Assembly: GCA_011033025.1 (NCBI GenBank)
Contig: WFMF01000362.1
Span: 9,537-73,536 of the forward strand
Length of the DNA: 64,000 nucleotides
Reading direction: 5' to 3'
From: Beroe forskalii
Taxonomy: Eukaryota > Ctenophora > Nuda > Beroida > Beroidae
In this document: positions 32,085 through 44,339 of the stretch, piece by piece
Numbering within the stretch: the first letter of the stretch is position 1
Layout of the letters: each line of letters opens with the position of its first letter
Position numbers and translations under genes: made by a program
Notes under the pieces: generated by a model
The model's database searches: none
What the model saw: the letters and a program-made list of their open reading frames with translations, nothing else
What the model was told of the DNA's origin: nothing

Positions 32085-33170
32085 AAATTCCTTAATTGGT
32101 TAATTGGCCAATTAAATCAATTATCGCGAATAACTCAAAAAGTAAAAATGATAGCGTCTTAGTTTTAACGGCATCATAAAATTTAGTCAAAACTACGATT
32201 AATACGTTTAATTTAAGTATCGGTTGCCAACCGCTTAATTAGTTAATTGACCAATTAAATCAATTATCGCAGATAACTTAAAAAGTAAAAATGATAGCGT
32301 CTTAATTCTAACGGCGTCATTAACATACGCCGAAAGTACGGTTTATTTGTTCGATTTAAGTACCGGTTGCCAACCGCTTAATTAGTTAATTGGCCAATTA
32401 AAGTAATTATCGCCTATAACTTAAAAAGTAAAAATGATAGCGTCTTAATTTTAACGGCATCATTAACATACGACGGTAATACGTTTTATTCGTTCGATTT
32501 AAGTACCGTGTGCCAACCGCTTAATTAGTTAATTGGCCAATTAAAGTAATTATCGCCTATAACTGAAAAAGTAAGAATGATAGCGACTTAATTTCTACGG
32601 CATCAGTAACTTACGTCGAAATTACGATTTATTTATTTAATCTAAGTTCCGGTTGCCCGCCGCTTAATTAGTTAATTGGCCAATTAAAGTAATTATCGCC
32701 TATAACTCAAAAAGTAAGAATGATAGCGACTTAATTTCTACGGCACGAGTAACTTACGTCGAAATTACGATTTATTCGTTTAATCTAAGTACCGGTTGCC
32801 CGCCGCTTAATTAGTTAATTGGCCAATTAAAGTAATTATCGCCTATAACTCAAAAAGTAAGAATGATAGCGACTTAATTTCTACGGCACGAGTAACTTAC
32901 GTCGAAATTACGATTTATTCGTTTAATCTAAGTACCGGTTGCCCGCCGCTTAATTAGTTAATTGGCCAATTATAGTAATTATCGCATATAACCCAAAAAG
33001 TAAAAATGTTAGCGTCTCAATTTCAACGGCATCATCAATTTAAGCCAAAACTACGAATAATTCGTTTAGTCGAAGTATAGGTTGCCAACCCCTTAATTAG
33101 TTTATTGACCAATTAAAGTAATTATCGCATTAAACTCAAAAAGTCAAAATGATAGCGACGTAATTCTCAC
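32085..33170. repeat. Satellite array, about 143-bp unit, 8 copies
   Basis: Units recur near 32101, 32243, 32387, 32529, 32672, 32816, 32959 and 33103. Most contain the perfect 16-bp palindrome TTAATTGGCCAATTAA, followed by a conserved AACTCAAAAAGTAA / AATGATAGCG segment. The middle units are the most similar to one another. Confidence 0.88.
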
Positions 33171-33253
33171 GTTTAGTGCATGAAAGTTCTTGCAGTAGCA
33201 ATTATCACAACTTGAACTGATTGTCGTACGTTTTATGCCAAAAAGAGTGATAT

Positions 33254-33905
33254 GGATAGCCAAAACAATTGAAAATTGTTTGGGTTACGCAACCACTCCA
33301 GTACCTAAAATTATACGATTAAAACTATTGATATGAGTTTAAATCGCAGCCTGTCCGTGGCGGTGTGCTTTGGTTACTAAGAAATATCTTGGTCACGCAT
33401 ATGATGTGAGCTTATTACACAGTACACCCGTAACAACTTTCTACTTCATTCTTGTGGAATATCTTCACAATCGCGATGTTGTAACTCCAACCATAATAAG
33501 TGTGACTTCGTGTTTCCTAACGGCATTATTAAAGAAGTGGACTCATTTTTTACATTGCAATCGCCCTCAAAGTTGCTAAAGATGACGATTCCAATCATCA
33601 AATAGGGATTAACGTACGATTAATTTCAGCATGCGTTCAAGCCTTTTCACGTGAAAACACACTTAAAATAATGTTAGAAATTATAGATACTTTCTTTATG
33701 CGTCCGCACTCACGATTAGGTAACTGAAGGAGATTCAAACGGCAGTGAGTTGATAAATGTAAAGTTCTGCTTATTTCTTAGTAACCAAAGCACACCGCCA
33801 CGGACAGGCTGCGATTTAAACTCATATCAATAGTTTTAATCGTATAATTTTAGGTACTGGAGTGGCTGCGTAACCCAAACAATTTTCAATTGTTTTTGGC
33901 TATCC
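33254..33905. mobile_element. Inverted-repeat DNA element, 133-bp arms
   Basis: Arms 33254-33386 and 33772-33905 are nearly perfect inverted copies that begin GGATAGCCAAAA. The element is flanked by TAT on both sides (33251-33253 and 33906-33908), a possible 3-bp target duplication. The 385-bp centre has no recognisable protein. Probably a non-autonomous cut-and-paste element. Confidence 0.75.
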
Positions 33906-35000
33906 TATATACATAGGTATATACATACCAATAGAGAACATTTTTAGGCGAAAAGTATACCATCTTTAAACGGCTGTATCTCGGGAACCATAAAAGATAC
34001 AGAGCTCATCGACCCAGCGTTGGAAAGTAGAAAGATAGAACTTGCAATAAGTGACCTTAAAAACTATTTTACGTCATTTTAATGACGTCATAATGACGTC
34101 ACAAAACTTAGAATTTCAAATGTCGATTTTCCCAAAATAGGCGTTTTTCAACGCAATTTTTCGGTATGAAGCTTTCGAGATAGGAAAAAATGCTCCTCCT
34201 AGCGTAGAAAGGAAATTTAATGTACTTTTTAAAAATGTGGTCGAAAAGTTCTGGGCTCCCATGCATCATTGAGATATATACGATTGTTTGAAACACTTTG
34301 ACACGAAAAAGTCCCGAAAAATGGCAAAAACGGTGAAGCTTGCGGAGAGAGAACGGGACCACCCCAGAACTTCATCTTTGGATATGTTGTCGGTCATAGT
34401 CCTAATTGTGTTAATGAATGGGTCTCAGATAGCTTATCTAATTTTATGACGTAATTGTGACGTCATCAGTTATGCTAGGTAACGCGAATTTTGTACGCGC
34501 GATTTGACGCCAAATTTCAATATCTGAGCACAGAAAAAGGGTGATATTTTTTACAAAAACCAAAAAGGATTTGGTTGTGATGGTCCGCGGCGGTTTTAAG
34601 GCGTTCTTTACTTTAAAACCCATGATATGGAAAAGAACGCGACGGTTAAACTTAAAACTGCCGCAACGGCACTTTTTCGAAGCACTATAGTTTCGTGAAT
34701 GCTGTACAATTTGAAGTGACGTTGCAGCAGTTTTAAGTTTAACCGTCGCGTGCGCATGAATTTCTTAACGCTACGGTAAACTGTAAAAAGCCCGAGATCC
34801 AAAGTAGTCTATGATACCAAAAGGTTGCCCTGGTCTAAAAGCTTAATAAGCCCTTAATTAACAACAGAGGCCAAATCAAAGATTCAATGCTAAAAACATA
34901 ATATAAGCCTAAGAAACAAAAGTGCAGCACGCATGGGGTTATATTCTCTGATAAATAATAGTAAATGAAGAGGCCAGGAAATAGTTCATTGAGTGAATCA
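33906..35000. other. Non-coding sequence between TIR element and LINE
   Basis: Holds several TGACGTCA motifs (near 34083-34098 and 34453) and an inverted repeat with arms GACGGTTAAACTTAAAACTG near 34641 and its complement near 34727-34746. No gene was recognised; it may be the 3' UTR of the LINE plus older repeats. Confidence 0.45.
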
Positions 35001-35101
35001 TGGAATTACAAAAGTCTTAAACACTCTTATTACTTTATTATCATATCATACAGAAAAACTGAGAAGTCTTGTACAATGTTGATGAAGTAGCCCTAGTCCA
35101 T

Positions 35102-37240
35102 TCAGTCTGGGTTCTCTTCCTTCGGAAACCGTACATCAAAGACTTTCTTCACGAATTTTGAGAAATCTCTTATATGGCTCGCATCAAATAGGTGGTGCAG
35201 CTCTTGAGTGTCCCATGCTATGACCATTGACTTGATTTCATCCCTCATGTTGAGCCTAAGGTGATGGTACTTAGGACATGTAACGAGGACGTGTTGTTCA
35301 TCTTCGATGATGGGGGTGTGAAAGGGCAGGTGTGGCAAGTCTTTCCCTTCCTCAGCACAGCAAGTTTTGCAGCTTTTCCTCCACACCATGTTATCCTTAT
35401 CGCTGTTATATGATGGGAAGTTTTTGCTGGGTAGGTATCTTCCTGTTTCGCAGTTCAGCCGATGATTGCTTGCCCTCAGCTTTGCAATAGATCTTTTCGC
35501 ACTGTGGCTTATGAGGTCAAGATAAGGTTCGTAAGACATTTCACTCTTGACGAGGTTATAGAAAGATAACTTAGGGTATTCTTTCACAGCGTTCTTCCAA
35601 AGTTCACGGAACATACTTTCCATAGTAATTTTGGCCAGGCTTGTGTTAGGCGTATCTTGTTGCAGTGCTTTTTTCACTCCCTTAACATTGCTGTACCAGG
35701 GCAGACACAGTTTGACCTGTTCTCTGTAAGCACATACTGCCAAAGGATTCGGGGAGTTTCCTATAGCACTCAATTGTTCCAGCCTATTGGCGTAGTCTAG
35801 AGCCTGCTTGATAGTCCTGATGGCTATTGGTGGTCTGTCGGTGTCCCCCAACAGACTATGTTGGAGGCTTTGTTTGACAACCCTAGAGTCCATTTCAGGA
35901 ATTTAAGATGAATTTTCTCTGAGTTGTCAGATGCCAGTTTGGTTACTGAAGATAGTGGGTCTTTCAACAAGGAATCAGTTGCTAGGAGCTTCACATAGTT
36001 ACTCTCATGGAACCAGACTTGGCAACCATATGTGAACACAGGTGTTATGAGGGCATCAAATAGTCGCAAAGAGGACTTGGTGTTCAGACTACTAATATCG
36101 ATGCTGCGCTTCAGTGCAAAGTAGGCCTTGAGACCTTTGAGCCTTAGTTCGTTTTGAGCTGACTTCATACTTCCACACAGGTTGAACGTAATGCCAAGGT
36201 AACAGTAGCTTTTTGCTGATGCAATCCTATTGCAACCATACTTGAACCCAAAGCTCCCTTTCAAACGTCTTCCAGTTTTGTTGAACACAAGTACAGCTGT
36301 TTTCTCAAGATTTACTGTGAGACCCCACGCTTCACAGTACTTGGACACTTGGTTTAGGAGAGCTTGAAGGGATTTTTTGTTGAGTGTCAACAGGACTAGA
36401 TCGTCAGCCCAGAGTAGGTGAGTCACCCTTTGGTAGTCAAGCTCGGGGGATTCTACTCCTTCTGTCTTATCCAGGATCTCAGATAATTCTAAGAGGAAGC
36501 ATTTGAAAAGCTCAGGGCTCATAGGATGGCCCTGCTCAGTTCCAGTTAGAACTTCGATGAAGTCTGATACCTTATTTAGTAACTTAACTTTAGCTGTAGA
36601 ATTGGAGTACATATTATTTAGACATGCAAAGAATCTTCCATTGATGCCAAGATTGCAGAGCTTAAACAAGAGTGCCTCCCTGCATACCGTGTCAAAGGCT
36701 TTTTGAAAATCAATGAAACATGCATATAGGTATTCCTTCTTTTTTATGTGCTTCTGGATGCAGGTATTAAGTGTGAAGATATGGTCTGATGTTTGGGCAC
36801 CTTTACAGAAGCCCAGTTGGCTGATGGGATCCGGGCAGAACATATTTCTGTAGTTAACCAGCCTTTCTAAGAGGATACTTGCAAAGAGCTTCCCAATGTT
36901 GCTGTTCACTGCGATTGCTCTGTAGTTGTTTGGGTCATACTTATCCCCTTTCTTAAAAAGTGGTGTTATGAGTGCCGTGTTCCATGGGTAGACACCATGT
37001 TTGAGACACTCATTAAAGAGCTTCAATATGCCTCGTCGGAGTAAGGGTGAGGCATTCTTTAAAAACTCATTTGGAATACAGTCCTCTGAGGTAGCTTTGC
37101 CGTTTTTTAGCTTCATAATGACTGCTCGTAGCTCAGATTCTGTAATGTCAGCGTTCAGTAAATCTGTTAGGGAATCTGTGGTTTCATCTTGAGTAGAGGC
37201 TGTGCATGTCAATGTCATGTGATGAATGCCAACTTTATAG
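35102..37240 (-). pseudogene. 5'-truncated LINE reverse transcriptase
   Basis: The minus strand encodes the reverse transcriptase of a non-LTR retrotransposon. The segment upstream of 35824 has the palm blocks LITPLFKKGD, NYRAIAVNS, FIDFQKAFDTV and the catalytic LLWADDLVLL (Trp where many LINEs have Tyr or Phe), then YLGITFN and FTYGCQVW. The segment at 35102-35893 continues in another frame and ends with a cysteine/histidine cluster (CKTCC, H, then VLVTCPKYHHLR) typical of LINE C-termini. The two frames meet at a one-base indel near 35845-35862 beside a T/G homopolymer. The 5' end, including any endonuclease domain, is missing because the sequence stops at a TIR element at 37244. It lies only in duplication copy 1; about 40 bp of its 5' edge survive in copy 2 near 43708-43745. 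Confidence 0.88.
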
Positions 37241-37243
37241 ATA

Positions 37244-37607
37244 GGGTCCATCCAGAAATGAGCTCATCTAAAATCGGCCTTTTTTGAACATACAAACTAC
37301 CTCATCACTACCTCATCATTTGGGAAAGATATATAAATACCCCAACCTCATCTCATCATTTCAAGATTTATGTTACACCAATATGAAAGGCTGAAGTGAA
37401 GTCACTACTGCAAGTAAAGTGAGATCATCAATATTCTAACATTGGTACAATTTTACAACGAGTGGTTGATGTAAAAGTTTCGCCTCTATGTGATGAGCTC
37501 ATCATTTTGCAAACCTACATAGTACATACATACTACCTCATCACTACCTCATCCTTTACAAAAGATACATACATACTCAAGTGAAGAGCTCATTTCTGGA
37601 TGGCCCC
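37244..37607. mobile_element. TA-flanked TIR element (mariner-type MITE), copy 1
   Basis: Terminal inverted repeats contain CCATCCAGAAATGAGCTC and are flanked by TA on both sides (37242-37243 and 37608-37609). Inside, the phrase CTACCTCATCACTACCTCAT occurs near each end. 364 bp, non-coding. It abuts the 5' edge of the LINE. Confidence 0.7.
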
Positions 37608-38639
37608 TAAGACAATGGATTGCATTCGCAATCACCGTCGCAGTTTATGCCACTTCCCAGTTTATGCTACTGGGAATTTGTTCAATAAGGGATGATTTTT
37701 ATGTACAATCCGCAACAGCCCTTGCTCGTCACAAATAACAAACATATTTTATGGCAATATGAAATCCGTTTTGATACCTTACGAGACAATTTTATAAGGT
37801 ACGAAATTTGGGGATTTTTCGAAAAAATCCCCATTCTTTGGTTCCCCAAAAATTTCAAAATAACGTCATCATCATACGTTAACATGCGTTATATTCCTTA
37901 TCCTAAAATGTCCCCAAATTTCGTACCCCCAAAAGTTCGATTCCCGGAATCATTGTTCCATGTAAATTTATTCCGTAAGGTACTTAATAACTTATAATCC
38001 GTACTGCCACATCTTTCATGCAACATATTGTACCGTCTAGTATCCGCATATGCGCATATCAATGAGTGTGGGACTGCAGGGAGCGTTTGGGATTAAAATC
38101 CAGCTCCTATATGCTCATAATATGTCTGTAAATAGCGCTCTGTGTGTGTCAACTCAACCGTCAGATCATTGTTTCAGGCGCACCTAGTTTTCGTCACTCG
38201 GACATTTAATTTCAAAGCACGTGCAATTAGTTGAGCTCGCCATTTACAAATATTTATATATTCCTCATCTAGCCTCTGGATCTAGTCTTTGTGATTTATA
38301 CTTCACAGCAAGGGGAGGGTAGAAAATTAGATAGATTACAGTGAATGAGCTGCCTAAATATCGGTCCGTCAAGTCCGCGCAGAGCTCTTGAAATATATCA
38401 ATCAATATTCCAAATAGAGCGTATATAGCAACGTTCATAACTCCCATTTATACGGCTCATTTTCCGAGCAACCTAGTCATGATGGTATACACTTTATGTT
38501 ATAGTGAGGTCAACACATTCTCCCATCCTAAAGACTGTCATTAAGCCGCTCAGTAAAGCTTGTGACACGCTCCATCTCCCTTTAGAGCTCTGGTTAGCCC
38601 TGGAAAACCCCACTTCGCTTTCACTTCCACCCCACCAGG

Positions 38640-38910
38640 GATACTTGCTACCACTCGCACACAGTGCACTCCACGCTCACTCGAACAGAAACACACCCCA
38701 ACGCACTCAAACAAACAGTGCACTCCACGCACACTCGAACAGAAACACACCCCAACACACACTCAAACACACAGTGCACTCCACGCACACCCGAACAGAA
38801 ACACACCCCAACGCACACACACACTCGAACAGAATAAAAAACACACCCCAACACACGCTCAAACGCACACACACACTCATACACACGCTCATTCAAGCAC
38901 ACACTTGAAC
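38640..38910. repeat. CA-rich minisatellite, copy 1
   Basis: Units of about 27 bp around CACTCGAACAGAAACACACC. The homologous array in copy 2 (46570-46800) has a different number and order of units. Cys/Val-rich frames on the minus strand are translations of the repeat. Confidence 0.8.
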
Positions 38911-41546
38911 GCACACTAGTAGTAGTCACCACATTCTCCGACTTTCTCAGTTCTCTCAAACCGAGCAATAATATTTATTACTCGCAGTCTTAACTTTTTA
39001 GTCTATTTCTCCCACTTCACACTGAGATCACCCTTGGGTTAACTGACGAATAAACTGGTCTCTTTTTGAACATATCAGTATTTTATTTTACTGTCTCCTG
39101 AATCACAGTCCTGTAAATTCCGTCGCTAAATATCCGGAGCTCATGAAAAAGGGTGTTGAATCTGTCAGTCTCTTATCTTTTTCGTTTCGGGTGTGGATCA
39201 TCCAAATCTCTATAAATTCTAAATCTTTATCCGGATGCAAAAAGAGGAGTATACATTTAGTGATGAAAATTGCATGTTGTATTAATTTTTAAATCAAAGT
39301 TGTGTTTTTAATTAATGTCCCATTGATTTTGATCACTTCGGACTGTAATCCAGTAGGAGTATTAACTAGAAAGGGCTGGCAGAAACACCTTATTTAGTCT
39401 CCTCACTTTAACATGCTGCTTCCATCATGTAGCTGCGAGAGGGTCACGTGATCAAAGTAGCTCCCCCCTGGAGGGAGCAATCACGAGGCTATACCTTGGT
39501 GTGACTACGACAAAGGCAAAGGAAAACTCGGTAAAATTTCAAAAAACCTGACCCGTATGAGAGTGTGTGTGCTCATCAGTCAAAAGCAACTCGTCAAAAG
39601 AGTAGTTAAAGGGTTCTTAGGCCCGATGCTTAGACAGTTTTTATTTTTTTAAAACTGTTTTAAATCGAGTGAAACAGTTTTTTCAAATCACTATCCATTT
39701 CACCACCCTTTTTACTCACCTTACTCGTAAAGGGGCATAGTAAAAAGGGGGTTTGACTTCTGATGCCTAAGCTCAGACAGTTTTTCCAAGAGGAACATTT
39801 CTATACCAATCTTGGGTTTTGGGAAAACAACAAATAAGATGAAGAACAAATCCAACAAAAATTCTCATGATCACTTCACTGACATTTCACAGATAGTGAA
39901 AGTGTCCCAAAAAAGGGATGGGATTACACTCTAACTGCTGTTGGTGCCCTCCATTAAAAAGCGAAGGTAGTAAAAATAGCGGTAAAAACTTATCCTAATT
40001 ATCTAAAACTTTTCCATTATATTTGTTGTTGTCCCAACCAATCGAGATAGATATAAAAGTTTTTCTGATGCCCCGATGGTGAAACTGTCTAAGCTTTAAT
40101 TTTATAACAAAAATCGACTCTTTTTACAGCCCTTTTAACATTGACTCATCAGTCAAAGCCCACATATGGGTCAAGCTTACCGAGAACCAATGTTCATTCC
40201 TTACACATAACCTTGGCAAAAGTGTCACGATATTCTGTGACTCATTTTATCGATCCGATATTGAGGCAATCAAATTTTTCAGCAAATATTGTACCATTTA
40301 GAAAACTTTCCAGTCTCCAAAAGTGCTATAGCGAATATAAAGACTAAAGCAGGCGGCTTTAGAAAGTTAGAATGAAAGATGGTAAAATTATGTGATAAGT
40401 GATTGGGCCTAATTTCCCCCTTTATTGTTCATAACCCTACAACTCCCTAGCTAAACGCCGATAACTATTCTAAAAAGTTCGGACAATCAGTCCACGACTC
40501 ACGAGGCTGAGGCTAATAACATGAGAACAATATGTAAGTCGGCCATGTTCAAAGGACCACAGCAATTTCTCCTTTTCATCGTTTTTTTTTTCTTTTCATA
40601 ACATTAACTTAAAGTCTGCAACCGATTAATGATCTCAAGCAGTTAAAATATAACTATTCTCCTAATTTTGGGGTACAGAAAAGCACTCCATATTATGACC
40701 ATGGACTGTTTTTAAGTCAAAGTAAGCTCACAATCAGGGCTATTATATTCTGACTTATTCCCAGGGGGAGTTAAGGTAGCTGTCTACCGTTCTAAGTATG
40801 TAAACCATATATTGAGCGAGCTAGGGTAGACAACAGGTCAAATCAAATGTTTAGTATTGCTGCACTGTTTTGTGTATACTACCACACAGCCTATATATAT
40901 AAATATATATACGATAGACAAAAGGTCCACCATATTTTCTGATTTTCCCATTTTACAGGTACATATTTTAGTAGTACAGGGTTTAATAACATATATTATG
41001 CGAGGTAAATGTCAGCCACTGTTCGATTACACGACTTGAGGATGAGCGGTTAGGACAGCTGCTGCTTCCCAATAACAGGAAGCTGAAATATATATATATA
41101 TATATGTTCCGTGTGGAAGATAGTATTTATATATTGGCAGGGTTTGGCACAGAGAGATTGTAAACAACCTCCATCACTGGGTCATTTCTCTAGAGTGAGG
41201 GGTGCTGATGGGGGGGGGGGTAGAAGGTGAATTTACATGAACAATTTACATGGACAATCAGAACATTCATGAAAGGCTGACACCCTATTTTCATCATTCA
41301 ACTCTGCCTTTGAGATGTAAATAAGTGTCCTAAGGAACATCATTCGATCACAACAACAACATTCAACAACGGCGGCCTATGAAAGTGTATAAATATATTC
41401 ATAGGGAATATGTATTGTGCTATCGGCAATGTGCATGCATATTTATGGCTCTTACAGACCGTCCCGATAAACATGAATTGAATCCCTTTGAAGGCTGAAG
41501 ATTGGAGAATATATACAGTTGAACTTGAAGAATATTCTGATATTGA

Positions 41547-41952
41547 TTTTTTCAAAAAAAAATTTTTAAAAAAAAACGGGTTCGGCAAAACGTTTTTTTA
41601 ATTTGCTTTTTGCAAAGCTTTTTCCCGGGCCCTAAATTAGCTTGTTTTGGGTTAAAAAATTTAATTTTTTAAAATTTTTTTTTGAACGCCTAAAATCAAA
41701 AGGGTTTTTATTTAAAAAAAGACCACACCAATAAAATTCATTTTAAAAATTAGAAATTCACCGGGCTTGGAAAAAAAAGTTTTTTAAAGTAAACATTATC
41801 AATTTAAATTTCTTTCAGGTTGGCAGAAAAAAAGGGTTTAAAATTTGGCGTCAGAATTTTGGGTCAAACAAAAAATTCAATTTTTTCAATTCTTTTTTAA
41901 AAATGTTTAAAACCCCCAAAAAATTTTCAAAAATTTTTTTTTTCCTGAGAAG
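41547..41952. other. Homopolymer-rich junction, probable assembly artefact
   Basis: About 400 bp with very frequent runs of T, A and G of five or more bases, unlike either flank. It lies exactly between the end of duplication copy 1 and the start of copy 2. It looks like poorly called consensus rather than native sequence. Confidence 0.6.
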
Positions 41953-43747
41953 GTTGGGGAGGGAGAGAGTGGGCATTTGTCGGCGCTTCGTTCTCTAATT
42001 CAGCGTTAACAAAAGCATTCGGCAATCTGATGAATATAATATGTTCGCGAGACACCGACATTCGACAATATAAGGATGATGCTTCTTGTACGTCGTAGTG
42101 AGAAATTTAATTTCAATTTTCATGCATCTGGACCCTGAAGTACGATTAATATTAAACTACGTTTATATATCTGAGGGGGATCACTGATCATATAATAATT
42201 ATTGTCAGCTACTTATAACTATAGCTGGACACGTGTTTTCAAGGCTTGGCTCACCTCGGTGTAATTAAGCATTGTTCATTATTTCTAGCTCTCTCATCCA
42301 CCTGTGTGTAAGGTTATCTTGGAGCCCCCTTTTAGCTTTTCGTTCACTAAGGCTCGATTTTTCCTATTCATATGATTTCCATTGTATCGCAGTATCCCGA
42401 ACAATAATTGAACACGAGTGAACGTGTGTCTTATATCTATGGTCAATCGAAGTAACCAATTAAGATCATCAATCAATCAATCAGCTCCAAGTTAGGAAAT
42501 CAATTTGCATAAATAATTACATTTACATTGTGATTTGAAAACCATTTAAACCAGGCTTATAATAATATATCCTGATAATTAGAATATTCAAATAATACTC
42601 TGAATACATAATGAGGATCTTCTCTCCTTGTGTGTGTCGAGATAAGGGCTGTGAATATTTGCATCCCATCAGAGGAGGAGGGGGAGGGGAAGAGGCACAC
42701 ACACGCTACTTGGAGAGGTTACTCTCTCGCCCCCTCGACTATTCTTAATAATGGTTAGTCTCTATCTACATGATCCTCTCATTATCAGTACACGCTGCAT
42801 AAGCTGTACACACATAATCTTAAACCCTCCTCCCCCTTTAGTTACCCTGATTAGGACTGTGCTGAGGATTTAGGCTTATATAATCCATGCGGTTTATAAG
42901 CGATTCACAATTATCATACCATTATAACGACAGTTTTTTTGTTCTCGTTTTTTGTCGATTGTTCGTTCATAAACCTCCGTCGGCTCCACGCCGGATTTAC
43001 TTTGTATGACTATCCATGAGGTCATGTTGTAAAATTGCCCTATACGACCGAGAATTTCAAATACTTTGCCTCCTACTTTCAAATCGGTGTTTCTCCTTGC
43101 GTTGTAGCTGCCAACTCTTGAAAATACTTAGGGGACAGGGATGCAGTGGTGCACTTTTGTGACCCGCGAAAGGAGGGAAAATACTCTCGAGGGTATGGCA
43201 TATGTCTTGGATCTTTGGTTGTAATTGATTGTATTCTCAGAATGTGTGACGACTTTTTTCTTTTTGCGTTGATCTTCTGAGGACCGCCAAAAAATGCAAT
43301 CCGAGCGAGTTCTTGTTGGGTATATAATTATATTTAAAAACATTGCTGTCAGCCGAAAATTTCTTGTCCTAGACAGTGCTATATTGAGTATATTTTTCTG
43401 ACCCCTGTGACCCAAAATTAGGACTTTAAGAAAAGGCAGTTAAGCAGCTGAGCCAAATCAATCCACTTCCAGTCTGACGTATTTTGTCTCCACAGTCTTC
43501 ACCCGTCAACCATTATGCGAAGGTCCTTGATGATTATTTTATTACTTAGATGATTATATTAAAACTGTCCAACATCAACTTGAACAGCTCCCTCATACAA
43601 ATCTCAATGGTCTTCCAGGTCATGCAGTGGAATTGCGTCAACTTAATTAAACCCCTGATTTTATGAGCATGTAGTAACTGTAAGGGTTAAATTTTATAAC
43701 ATGTATGGCATGTCAATGTCATGTGATGAATGCCAACTTTATCGATA

Positions 43748-44189
43748 GGGTCCATCTAGAAATGAGCTCATCTAAAATCGGCCTTTTTTGAACATACATA
43801 CTACCTCATCACTACCTCATCATTTGGGAAAGATACATACATACCCCAACCTCATCTCATCATTTCTGTCTGCTTAGATGAAAGCTCTGCGTTTCTCTTT
43901 GTTAATTACGTTACACCACTCTTCAATATGAAAGGCTGAAGTGAAGTCATTACTGAAGTCACTACTGAAGTCACTACTGAAGTCACTACTGAAGTCACTT
44001 TTTTGAAGTGAGATCATCAAAATTGTAACATTGGTCCAATTTTACAACGAGTGGCTGATGTAAAAATTTAACCCTTATGTGATGAGCTCATCATTTTGCA
44101 AACCTACATACATACTACCTCATCACTACCTCAGCCTTTACAAAAGATACATACATACTCAAGTGATGAGTTCATTTCTGGATGGCCTG
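43748..44189. mobile_element. TA-flanked TIR element (mariner-type MITE), copy 2
   Basis: Same element as 37244-37607, flanked by TA at 43746-43747 and 44190-44191. It is 442 bp long because of a local expansion of the GAAGTCACTACT repeat (about 43945-43995) and other internal insertions. Confidence 0.7.
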
Positions 44190-44339
44190 TAAAACAATGG
44201 ATTGCATTCGCAATCATCGTCGCAGTTTATGCCACCTCCCAGTTTATGCTACTGGGAATTTGTCCAATAAGTGATGATTTTTATGTACAATCCGCAACAG
44301 CCAGGTTGCTCATTGCAAGGTCACAAATGAAATATTATA

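Larger units (their letters stand above)
29156..41546. repeat. Tandem duplication or second haplotype, copy 1 (12.4 kb)
   Basis: From the motif GGGAGGGAGAGAGTGGGC to GAATATTCTGATATTGA this region matches 41953-49466 in the same orientation, with scattered substitutions and small indels. Relative to copy 2 it contains an extra interval (about 30906-37203) and lacks the mariner insertion. Outside the LINE no long frame is conserved as protein between copies; the minus-strand frame at 38265-38447 is identical in both, but so is the surrounding DNA. Confidence 0.9.

Noticed and set aside
37930..37950. TTCGATTCCC motif resembling a tRNA T arm
   Set aside because: No acceptor, D or anticodon arm can be folded around it.
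38265..38447. Identical 60-residue minus-strand frame in both duplicate copies (also 46181-46363)
   Set aside because: The DNA around it is equally conserved, so identity does not indicate selection on protein; no domain is seen.
38550..38968. Cys/Val-rich proteins on the minus strand (and the same at 46536-46855)
   Set aside because: Translations of the CA-rich minisatellite.
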